NCBI GenBank assembly: GCA_947462335.1
Contig: OX381706.1
Span: forward strand, 18,886,784-18,950,783
Length of the DNA stretch: 64,000 bases
Direction of reading: 5' to 3'
Source of the DNA: Harmothoe impar
Taxonomy: Eukaryota; Annelida; Polychaeta; Phyllodocida; Polynoidae
Positions 12,806 through 25,840 of the stretch are shown one piece after another (position 1 is the stretch's first letter; each line of letters starts with the position of its first letter). Below the pieces are notes generated by a model. It ran no database searches. It saw nothing but the letters and a program-made list of their open reading frames with translations, and had not been told where the DNA came from. A program made the translations under genes and the position numbers.

Positions 12806-14341
12806 CTGTTTATAAGAGAAGATATACATTTCCTTTATTTTCACCACAGTTGCCTGAGAGAATAAAAGAAATGGCTTGACATTGATAAAACATGCTATGG
12901 TAACGATCCAACGTCGCAAAAAAAAAACCAGGTTGTATTACATACAGTCAATGAAATCCATTGAGCAGACCTTGGACAATACTAATTATCCACTGCTGGC
13001 GCCTTGGACAATTACCCTGTCCTTGGCTTATAACACTTATACAGTGACTCACTTGTACCATATCTACACCATGCCCAATTATATGGCTGCACTGGTAAGA
13101 CATACAGTCAGCCTTCTTTGTGTAGCTCATCTTATCTTGCTATCTTAGAATTACTAGATCCCAGAGTAAGGCTATGTCTGGGGATGTAGAATGGGCAGAC
13201 TTAGCATCAATAATAATTATGTAAGAAAATGTAAGAAATCCCTACTAGGACAATAAATTATGCCAAAATAAACGACTTCTCTGGTGCAAACAGATAGAAC
13301 TCAGAAGGATATTGAGGAAGCTTGGAATAATTATGCTGGCAACCTTATAGGGTGGTATGGCAGATTTAGACTTAGACAGCTTGGCCAACTTTGGTGAGGT
13401 TTTGTGATCACCTCACCTCACCAAAGTTGGCCACTTTGGTGATCACTAGGTTTCGTGCCCACATAGATGTCAAATTAGTGCCTCTACATGGGTAAAATTC
13501 AACACGGGCGACACAGCGACACGGGCCTTTTAAATTCGACACAAGCTCGCACCACCTCGACCTCGTTTCCCGAGCGTCATCGCTGGCACCAAAGCTTGCT
13601 GGTTAAAATAGTTCCTGTGCGCTTGGTGCTGTTGTATTAAAAGTGCAGATGGGTACCGCGTACGGATCCCCCCCAATATACGGGGGAAGTGATGCGGTCA
13701 TGGCCTCCTAAATACCAGCGATGTCGCTCGGACTTGTCCAAGCGCGAGTTGGGGCCAGCTTGACGGCGACACGGGCCCTTTTAAAAATCGAAGGTCACAG
13801 GAAAATTGGGGATAAAAATCGACCCACAGAGATAATTCTTATAAGTTCTTATGTATCTAAAAATTGACACAACGACACAGTCATTCTGCTAAAAATCGAC
13901 ACAGCAACATGGTCAATATTGTGGGCACCCATGTAGAGGCACAAATTAGTAGTTTGGGAATTTTCTACAAATACAATAGCATAGAACTGTTGCACATAAC
14001 AGCAGCATGTAGGAGGCATGGGAACCCATACTGACCTGAGGCACGCCCAGATACAGAAGCAGAAGAGGACCAGGAGAATGAAAGCTCCTCCCACACATAG
14101 AGCTATCACTGTAGGCCCTGGGTCAATCTTCGGTAGTGCTGAAATACATAGAAGGAAGCAAGACATTGGTAAACATACATTTACAAAACAATATACCGGT
14201 AATTTGTTATTTTTAGACGCGATCTGAGTTTCCAAATGTTGATGTTTTTCGGATTAGGGCCTAACGCTATTTTGTTGCAGAGAACTATTTATATTCATTC
14301 TTTGTCTGGTTGAAGTCCATTCGATTTCTTTCTTCTTTTTT

Positions 14342-14428
<87 letters not shown>

Positions 14429-17400
14429 AATCATGCTATATTATAGTTGATATGAAAGTTATTCAATTCAATGGTGCTCTGTATCCCATTACCCTATTAA
14501 TAACACATACCTGTTGGTTCTGGTGGTTGACAGAATTTGCTGTTACACTTGCAGATACCTTTCTCCAGCTCAGCATCCCATATACAGGTGTGGTTGTAGG
14601 GACAGAAGTCAGGCTTCCAGTAGCACAGGTCTGTAAACACAAAGAGTATACAGCTTATATGTTTATATGGTATCATTTACCCTGCACTTATAAACTCTGG
14701 GGGTGCAGAGGGGTACCCCCTTAGGTCGGAAAGTCGCTGAAATTAAGGCCCCAGGTGGGTCACAAAGGTTTTTTAGACCGTTTTAACTATAGCCAAATTT
14801 CTTCAATAGTCGCCAGGTCGCATAAATTATTACACCAGGTCGCTAGGTCGGCTGGAAAACAGCCCAGGTCGCCAGGTCGTTTTTGACCCCTCTGGAGCCA
14901 CAGCTCTCATACAAGACATGCGCCTATTCAAATATAAAAACTTGCCTAAATGTTCATTCCAACACTCAGATGATTCATACCCTTATTTACCCTGTGCTTA
15001 TACAAGACATGCGCTTATTTGAAACCCCTGCCCTTATTCAAGCCATTATAAGCCTACTTATGTTTTCATCTGGTGGGCAGTAAAATTAGTATTGTTTTTT
15101 TTACACAATGGCATGCATACACTGCTATATGTAAAGGCACACCTGTACATTTTTAATGCATACAATATCAACATAATTATGATTTGTCTTACCTTTGCAT
15201 GCTTGGAAGCTGGTCTGGCCTGCTCCCTCCGTCTCGTAGTGTTTGGGGCAGGGGGTGCACTGCTCACTGCCGGGCTGGGTGGAGTAGGTGTCGGGGGGAC
15301 ATGGGCGGCATGCACCATAGAAGGTCGAGTTGGAGAAGGTACCAGGGGGGCAGGCCTCTGTGGGTATAAATGGGAAAGAAATGTAGTCTACTGATTGTCA
15401 GGGGTACACTATGTGGAAGCAAAATGTAGGAATAGTCATCTACGTTTTTTTTATTACTAATGTTCTATGCCTATGTTTAAAACATTGACAATTCCCTGCA
15501 AATTAGGCCTGTACTAAATTCATTGTTAGTATTTTTCATGGGATAAAATGCATTAGCGACCTAAAAAATGGGGCGTAAATGAGTTGGGAGTACCAATATC
15601 AATTATGAACAATTATTATCGATGATGATATCATACCCATAACTCTATTGTTTTAAAATGGCTAGGCCTGTATCGGTTATTTCTTCAAATTCTAAATTCT
15701 TAATGAATTACAAATATTGTAATAGTATTTATAATATTTAGGGGATGGGGGGATCAATCAAATGTTATCCAAAGGTAGTAATAGGTCAAAAAAGGATCCA
15801 ATGTGGCCCAACCATAGGCTTTTCTAATGTTCAATGAGGGAATAAAAGTGTGTATGATTTTAACCCATTTTAACCCCGCTGTAACATGCATCGGATAATG
15901 AAATGAAATTTGAGCAAAATTGGAGGGAATGAGGGGGAATGAAATAGATAGCACGGTATAGGGCTGTTATTTGTGAACATTCTGACCAATTTTTAGGAAG
16001 ATTTACTTATGAGTCTCAATCAAGTAGGCTAATAACTTTAATTCAAAGTAGCCTCAGTTTGGGGCTTGGGACAATTCATGTCTGTCAACGTGGGTAATTT
16101 TCAAATTAAATTCATCTAAAAGTTCGTGACATTTCCATATGGTGTCTGACAGGTGCCTCACGTGCTTGCCCTACTTGTCTCCCTAACTAGGTCAAGGTAA
16201 ATAGGTCACCCCAGAACTAGGTCACACAGACGCCGCGCACAGGGTCTGCTGGCAATTCCATGCGCTGCCTGCCTCGCTCCACCAGCCGCCACAACAGCCG
16301 TGATCGTATAGTGGTTAGTACTTCTCGTTGTGGCCGAGACAACCCAGGTTCGAATCCTGGTCACGGCAGAGGACGTCTGGTCTCTATCATGGCATGGGCG
16401 GCTTGTTTTTCCCACACTGCCTCAAGTCTGCCTTGAATTGTTACAGGTAGGTGACAGCTCGTGTAATAAATGTATACCATCTGTAGTGGTCAATTCCTAT
16501 CTTAATATGTGACCCATCCTTACAAAATGAGGCACAAGTCGCTATTGGAACCTAGATATGGGCCCTCAAAGGTAGAAATGTTCAAAAATGACATTCAACT
16601 TTTTTTTTGGCAAAATAAGTGTTAATTTATTTGGAAATAAGGTATCTGGCCTGAAATTCCCCCCTAAAGGTCCATTTTTATCAATAGCCTATAAGCATGC
16701 ATACACTAAGAAATCCTGCTCATTGTCCCTAGCTGATCAATTTTAGCTAATTTTAATCAGAACATTGTTTGATGACAGGGAATAGAATGTTCTGGTTGCC
16801 ATGGTAACATGAATTAGAATGTTCTTATTGATAGTAATAGAAAGGGCAATCCAGCAGCTTTCTGGAAATGTAATACGATGTGTGTAGGACCGGGGCAAAA
16901 CGGACCCCTTAAGGGAAGATGGCAAATAACTCAGAGGTAATCCCCTGAATTGAAACATTTATTTTTTCATAACAAAGCATAGAAGTATACCATTCATGAA
17001 AATAGTTAATATTGTGCTAGTATCATTAATAGCATAGTGGGATAGCATAACATATTCTGACCTACTAAGGTCATGGGCTAAAAATCCCGGGGCAAAAGGG
17101 TTTTTGGGGCGGGGCAAAAGGGACCCTGGAAATTTCTTAATTTTGAATTATTATGTTTTTTCATAATTTTCTTGCTCCCATCATTTAGCTATGTTATTAC
17201 TCAGTTCTTTAGGTATTTCTTTGTTGTCATGCATGACCATTATCTAACATTATTCAATTTTGATTGATTTTTATGACCGTTGAATATCATACATTTAGAA
17301 AAAAAATCCCCCGAATTCAGGAAAAATTCCCCAAACCCCAAAAATACCCCCCAAAAATTAAAATTGGCTTATAAGAAATAATTTTATATTCAAATAAGCA

Positions 17401-20400
17401 TGTTTCATCATTCTTATCATTTTTTAGGCTAAGCATGGTTATTTTTTCATGTTTTGATCATTTCTATGGGGTTTCACCATAGGAATTATGATTGTGAGGG
17501 GGGGGGGTCCGTTTTGCCCCAGCTTCATGAAAAATATGTGAAAAAATGACCTTGCGAAAATAAATAATTGTAGGGTAATATTTTTTCCCAATGACTTTGC
17601 AAATATGTTACACAATATTTTAGCTATAAAATGTTATTGTTTTAGCCATAAAACATTATCATATACCTCTTTTTTAATTCTCAGAAGCTTATGAACTGAT
17701 TTTTACAAAATTAGATCAAAGTCTCTGATTTCAGTTTTTTCTTTAACAAATCCGGAATACCATAGGTAGCATCAAATTTTTTTTTTAAAACATGTTATTT
17801 CTATCAATTATATGAGCCAATTTAACAAAAACATGGAATTGATAGCTGAGAACTGAGTTATGGGTCAAGTTCGTTTTGCCCCGGGGGTCCGTTTTGCCCC
17901 GGTCTCCCCCTATCTGAAAAACTTATTTGATCATTTGATAACTGCTCAGACTCAGCTAATCATGTTGAATAGATTTTACATGTTTATTGTACATTTTCTC
18001 AGTTTTAGATATTTCCGGTTTTAATTCTCAAAAATAATCTTAAAATACTTCCCATAACCTGACATATAAGTGTAAGACCTCAAATGAAAGCTCTTGATGC
18101 ATACTATCTGAATATAGGGCCTATGGCTAACATAGTTTTCATATTTGGCGACATGTGCCTCATTTCGTAAGGATGGGTCACATATAATAATTAATATTGA
18201 ATATTAGGCCTAAGGGAAGATGGGGTAGGTAAGGGACACTCATTTCAGACTGATATTTCTTACTGAAAGGTAGGCCTAACACTAAGTAGGCCTACTCAGT
18301 TTTGGTTTTATAATAAAAGGTAGGCATCAGATCATATTAGGCCTATATTGCAGCAATCGTTATTATGTTGTTGGAGCAATTACTATTTGAATTATACGCA
18401 GAAAATAAAATTGAATGCCTGGAATTTTGAGGGCTGACATCTCGATTAGTAATGCATAATTAGACACATCATCATTTATGTAGGCTAAGCCCCTAGTTTG
18501 AGCAAAATAGTAATATTTTATGGGGTTTCAGGTGCCAGGGGCGTGACAATCAGTTTCAAAGTAGGGGGGACTGAGGGTATTTTGACCCTTTTGACCCCTT
18601 TTTACTTGACCTTTTCAGTACAAGGCACCACCCCGGGCTATCTAACCCATCTCGTACATCAGCCTGTTATATAACCTACACTGGGGCCCTGGACCTCTCC
18701 TTGTCTCAATCTCCTGGTCACCACAGACGCTCTGCGTGTCAGGTTCCATGTCCCAGGCTGGGAGCCTCTGAGAGGGTGGTGCCCTATGATGTTTTTGGTT
18801 TTGACCTTTTTTGGGGTTGGTCAAAAGTGGGGGGGGGCATGTTGCCACGCCCCTGGGTGCTAAGGATAAAACACCCAATAGCTTATAAAATTAAATATGG
18901 TTTGGTTATTTTCTGTGAAGTGTCTAGGAATTGACACCACTTGTGTGGTGTCCCATATTACCCCAACCACATTTTTCGGTGGGGTAATACGGGTCAAAGG
19001 CAATCGCTGTGGCAATTTGTATACATTTTTTCCATAAAAATGTTAAGCTGTTAACCTTATTCAAACCTTCCACATGAAAGAGCGTTTGCAGACACTACTT
19101 TTCTTTTCAAGATATCTAAACTTCGTACCATGGCTTTTCTGAATCCTTAGACATATATATGTACATCAGTAAAAAATCGTATGAAAAAAAGTGAGGGGCA
19201 GACATTTTTCTCAGGGTTCAAAGGTCAAGGTCATGCCAAAAACCTAATTTCCCAAAAAAATCTAATAAATGGTGTATAATTAAGAGAGAAAAAAAGAGCT
19301 GGCTCTTAAATACCGTAGCAGCTGTCGCTGGTGGCTGATCCTAGCTGGCTGGTGAAGGTAGGTGGGCAGCAGAAGCAGTAGGTGTAGTTGGTGTAGGGCT
19401 GGTAGTAACCCTTCTCACACAGCTCACACCTCCTGGTCTTCAGGTCAAACCGCTGTCCAGGCTTGCAGAACGCTGTATCAGCAGGAAATGGCATATTGAA
19501 GTAGATGTCTTTGTAGTTTTTCCCATATAGTCTTAGCCCTTTAGGGAGGGCATACCTCTAAAAGGTGACATTTGTCACCATGATGCAACAACGCAGCCTT
19601 GGCAAGTAACTCGCCGGTGCTGGATTGGTGCATTTAATATGCCGACCCTTCAGGAGGGTTACCAGTTCTCACCAGGGCCGCATTCATACATCATAAAGAC
19701 CATGGGCATGATGCATTATGCCGTTCTTAAAGGGTTAGGTAGCATAGAATTAAGTTAGAACCGTCATGATATGTGTATTCAAGGTCAGGACTAGGCCTAT
19801 ACACGGTGCACACCTGTGCTGTGTATTTTACATTACATTAAACCCCTGTAGGTGTAAGTAGCATATGGAAATGGTGTGTAAGTGTCTTAAGAGACACACC
19901 TTTTACAATTTATTCTTCACATTTCAAAAATGCGCTTGCTCAATTCGTAACTTAATTGTTGAACAGATTGTAACCTACTACATGTAGTCTAGTAGAGGAG
20001 TATTAAATAAATGTTCAGCAGTCACATAAGACCATGAACCTGATATAACCAAGTTTAAACAAAAAGAAAATTATTAATAACTTAATTAATAATTAATATT
20101 AACTTAATTATTAGATTATCGAATTAATTATGACCAAAAAATAAATCAAATATTTACTAGTTATTATTAAATATATCTCACCTATGCATCCCTGGAAGGA
20201 GGGTGTTCCTACTTGTGCGGTGGTGAACTCGGGTCCACACGGCTTACACTCTACCTGCGCCGACAGCTCCGTGTACTGACCGATCGGACAGAACTCACAC
20301 CGAGATGAGCGCTCTGAATAATATGTCCCTGCCGGACACTCCACTGGAAAACAAAGGTAATCAAAGATAATTGTGTTTTATGTATATTTCTCCCGTAGCT

Positions 20401-23400
20401 AGTTGTCTGAGATAATTGAGCTTTATACATAGGCCCTAGGTGTATAGAAAAGGGGCAAGTTTTTCTAAACGATTGAAGCTGATTTTTACCAGGATGGTGC
20501 ATATACATGATCATATAGGAATTTGTAGCTAAAAAAAAGTAGTGCTTTAGCCCATTTGGTTCTGATTGGGAGCCATGCCCCTGTGTCCCAACTTTTCCCT
20601 ATGTGAGAGAGGAACGTTTTGGAAATGTTGTGTATTACATCAGGTCCTGGTAAATTTGGGGTGGGTAAAACATATTCAGGCCCCCCTCCTATGTGATTGG
20701 GGAGCCCCTGTGAACCGCCTTTCCTACACTAATGTTGGCAACCATGATTGGTTGGTATGACTCTCACTTAAGAAATGAAGCCGTGTTCTTGGCTCGGTGC
20801 ACATGGGTAGGGCCTAATATGTAGAAATATATTCCACTGTTTACCTACAATAAACTGTACACCTACAGTATATTCTACTGAACACCTATAAAAATGGCAA
20901 CCACCTATTTACAATGTCGTATTTATATACAGCCATAGATGTAAAAAAAATTGGACTTCACTGTACTCACCACACTTGTCACGTACAAGTTGATGTAGTT
21001 TAGGACAACTGAGGTGTTTCTTCCATGACAGTTGTAGAATCCCCGAGATGTCAAACCCTGTCTGAATCTGTATTAAGTAATAAACCTAGGTAAACACACC
21101 TTATGATCATAGATATAAAGCACAGCCAAAAGAACAGCAGGCTAATGATTGGATAGACGTTTAGTGGTGAAATAGATAAATAATTATAATTCATATTCTA
21201 TTATTCAAGGAAGAAACTGTTATGATACGACATAAGAATGTTCACATGTGAGAAACACTTGAGCAAATAAATGTATAAACTAGTTTTTGAACATCACATC
21301 AACTTACGCTGTCCAGGCCAAATGCGTTGTTGTTTACAATGGCCCTGACAAGGTCATCAACTGCGTATCGGTTGGCAGCAATTCCGGCGTAATACACCGC
21401 TTTATCAAGGTAGTCCCTGAAGGATTATAACTTGATCAATTATCTGTGCATTACAGTGTACCAGCAGGCTATCCTTCTTACTTGAAAATCTGTGCATAAC
21501 AGAATTATCAGGGAGAGATGGCAAAACACTTAATGTCCGTTCTGTCCACAACTACCTCCCATTGTTTATAAGGTTCTCTATGTGTACCATATGGTTACCC
21601 ATTGCCTCTGACCAATCATAGCACAGGGATTTAGTCTGTGACCTCACTTTCCACAGCCTTCATGTATAATGGCCACCGTCCACAGAGCATAAATCGGCCG
21701 CATATGGATAGAATTGCCATACATTCCCTATGTAAATTATTTATAGAATGGCCCTATACGTCCGATTTGTGCTCTGTGGACGGTGACCCTAAGCAGTCTT
21801 CAGTGATTCAGATGCCAAACTCAATGTGCATGCATTGCTGTTCTGTCTCAAATCGTAACCAGAGCCACAGTTATACTCTGTTGTTGCCTCGCATAGTCTC
21901 TGACTTTCTGTTACCAATAATCTCTCTTCTTGTAATTTTAGCTGTTGGTCAACTACCAGGGTAGTCATGAATGAATAGGGTTCTTTAATCAAAACATAAT
22001 AACTAAATACATTTACATGGGATTGGTTATTTCATGTTAACAATGAAATGGATTATCAGTAAAGGAATATAAAATGGGACAATTCAATCTTCAACTTCAA
22101 GCTGTGCCCAGAGTAGTAGGCTAAACGTCTACTTAGGTTAGAAATCTACTTACTTTATTCTGGAAATGCTGACAGTGGCTCTGATCATAGCAGGATGCCG
22201 TCTTTCAATTTCCACCTCTGTTTCACATTCTGCACTACACAGTCTGTAATTAGCGTTGATCTGACGGACGGCGGCCAGTAACTTGTGTTTAACTGAGTCT
22301 TCCACAGGACCCACCCACTGGTCAAGTAGGTAAGTGACACCAATCACCAATGTTGCCTCCGGGCCCCGCATCACTGAAGGACAGATGTCTTATTATTAGG
22401 AGCATGAATACACATTATTGTTAATCAGTTTGGGACAGGGTAATAAATATTAAATATTGTATGTACAAATTAATGTAATGATAGTGTGCAAGTCCATAAA
22501 CACTAATCAAAATAAATTTAGGAAGTTTTACATGTAAAAATATATTTAGAAAATAGTGCAGGGGTATGTGTGCCCATAAAACTTAATTATCAGCTGAATG
22601 CAGTATTGTATCACTCAAAGAGAACATTAAAGATAAAAGAGCTCTGGGTGAACAGACCCTTTTCTCCTTCAAGCTAATGTACAGTATATAGCAGAATCCT
22701 TAACCTCAAATCCTTCCCAATTGTGGAGTGTCTTCTCTAGTCAATTGACTATACTAGTGAAGTTCTGAATGATAATGTACAGACATCTGCACTTACCCCC
22801 ACATGGTGGCACCAATATCGGATCGCTCGGGTTTATTTTGGCCCCGACGTAATCTGTAAACCTCCAGGTACCATCTACCTGACACGTGACCAGATCGGAG
22901 GTGTCCCGGATGAGGGCAAGTCCCTGCGGGCACCCGAGTCGGCAGGTGAGAACACCGGCCACCCGGAAACAGTCAGGGGGTATCCCGTGTAGGGGGGCAG
23001 GGGGCAGCTTACACTCACCGTCAGCTGAAATAAGAAGGGATGCAGAGGGAAGATTAATGAAACAATATAGGCAGTGTTGTGAATGTTAAACAAAACATAT
23101 ACAAAAAGATGTCTGAATGTGAGGCAATTGTGAAATATTATGGTGGACCACCCTTTAAATATCCATAGATCTTACCCTAATGTGTCTATTTGACATTGAC
23201 ATTGGATGAAAATTGGAAAGCTAAGGTTTGGGAAAAATGTGTATTAGGTGCTATGATATTAAGTCTTGGCAAATGTTGACGGGGCGCAAACATATTCTGG
23301 CCCCCCTCCTTTGTGACTGGTGGGCCCAGGCCCTCCTGCCCCCCCCCCCTATTTTCCTATGCCACTGATTCCGTGCTGCAAAGGGCCGGGTGGAACACCT

Positions 23401-25761
23401 CTGACTTTCATCTCATGAAATAATCCAGTCAGCAGCCTAAAACTTGTGGACCTTTGTCTATATCTTGCAGAGCTAAAGGGCTGAGACAGGTTACTATGTT
23501 ATTGGCCCAAGCCCCCCCCCCCCTCCCCCAGTGGGCCTCGTGGATTCTGGGTAATCTCTCATCTGGATATGACATTTAGGTTAATCCCCTTACTTCACAC
23601 CAGAGAGAATCAGGAGGTAGAAAGGAGTGTGTTACAGGTTATCATCCTTATCAGTCTTGTCAGTTACCATTGTTCTGGGGTGTGGAGGGAAAAGATAATG
23701 CATTACCCCAGTCCAATATGGCCGCTGGGGGTGTTCTGTCCCAATATGGCGGCCCCCGTGCCCCAGTGTGTCTAAGCCGTATACTCACCGGGTATCAGGA
23801 TGTTAAAGTCACACCTTCTGTTAGTTTCTGTTGCTGTATCCAGGATATAAAGAGACACCTCATACTTCCCAGGTAGATTTGCCTCTCCTGCAAAAAGCCA
23901 ACCATACTTAGTGATGCAAACATTTTTTATTTAAGTTGAAATCTTTCGATATGCTTGGATTATCAAGACAATGCGGATTGTAAAAGCTAGTGATAGCCAT
24001 TTCGTGGATTATTAGTTGGTGCGTAAAAGTAGACAGACTTTTTTTATGTCTACTACTGCATCGCCCTTATCTGTTACCTATAGTGTATAAAGCAATCTTG
24101 ACAACGAACCAAGCAATCATCTTCTAATAAGATATAGTAACCATTTTGAATTTCCTCAAGCTAAATTCATTCGATTTACTGCTGATAAAATACAAGTTGG
24201 CTGACCACTGGTTTAGCTTAATTGCAGTTATAGTTATGCTAACCTGGCTTCTTGGTGGCGCAGGTCTTGACATAAGGGTAGATGTCAACAGGCAGGATCT
24301 TCAATTCTGGTTCCTCCCAGGCTGGGGAGCTCACCCTCTCCCCCTCCCAGACGTGCACATCATTGGGGCACAATTCAGGTGGCAGCATGGGCCGTCCTGC
24401 ATCATACATTGCTGTGTGTTAGTGTTTAATCTATTGACACTAATAGTGCTATCATATTATTACATAAGAACTTAAAACCATTGTCTTTCATTCACAGTTT
24501 GAAATATCTGCATAATCATACACATGTATATCTTTGCTGCAATATCATGATGGCATTCCACAATTCCTTCAAATATCATTACAATTTAGAATTGATGCTT
24601 GATTTACATTGCTAAATATTTCACATGAGATCAACACCTTTCGGTATATCGTAAGGTGTATGGTGTTCAACAGGCTTTTAAAGTTAGACTTACTATATGC
24701 CATGCCATAAAAGCTGTCCTGAAATAAGAAATAACTCTGGACGAAGAGTTATAAATAACTCGAAACGTTGATCCCTTCCTACACACTGCCCAAATCTTAT
24801 GCAACATGGGCTTACAGTCTACACTCAGAAATAGAATCCATTATTAACCCAATTTACAGTGTCTGATTTTGTGTGAAACAACAATGTTGATAAGAATAAT
24901 TATTTTGGAATTTATAATGATGTATGTAGTCTCACCTGTGAGCTTAACGTGGCAGTAGTTGGGCAGCACACATGCTGTAGATAGCTCTGTCCATGTGACA
25001 TGTCCCCACAAATCCAGGTCAGGGTAGAAAGGCACTAAACACCCATAGGGTCTAACCACCGACGGCTGAGTGTCGTAGCTACCAATGGCATAAAGACAAA
25101 GGTTAATAAGACTGCATTATCATGTTATTGTTTCTTCTCCTCTACTTTCCCTCTTTTGAAAAGACACACACTAATTTGAAAAATGATAATTGCATGGAGT
25201 AAACTATCGAAAAATGAGAGGTTAGGAACAGATTTAGAAGGGCCGTTTCCCAACTTCTTCTACTATAAAAACTATAAAACTAAAATCTGTGCAGGAATTC
25301 ATTTCAGTGGTCTCTTAACCTGTAGTATAAACATTACGTTGCAGTGCCAGTGGCACTGGAAAGGGGACACCACAATTTGCCAATACCCCTGAATGTAATG
25401 CACACAATTCCCAAACCTTATACATCTCCCTTATGTGGAAAAGTTGGGCTAAAGGGCCTTTCTGATGAAACCATGTATAAAAAGTCAATGCTTAAAGCTG
25501 GTTGTAGTGGGCCCTCCCGATGGATAGTTGCCTCGTGCTCCTCTGAATGGTACATACCCACTAAGTGCCCCATCTGTCACAAGCAGACCAGCCAGGGTGC
25601 CCTCAAATGGTGGTTTGTTCAGGTCAGGCTCTCCCATTGTAATGTAGCCACTGAAATAAGACAATGATAATAATTAAATAAAGGCCTCAATAATAATAAT
25701 TATAATAATAATAATATTAATAATAATAATAATAATGATAATAATAATGATGATGATGATA

Positions 25762-25840
<79 letters not shown>

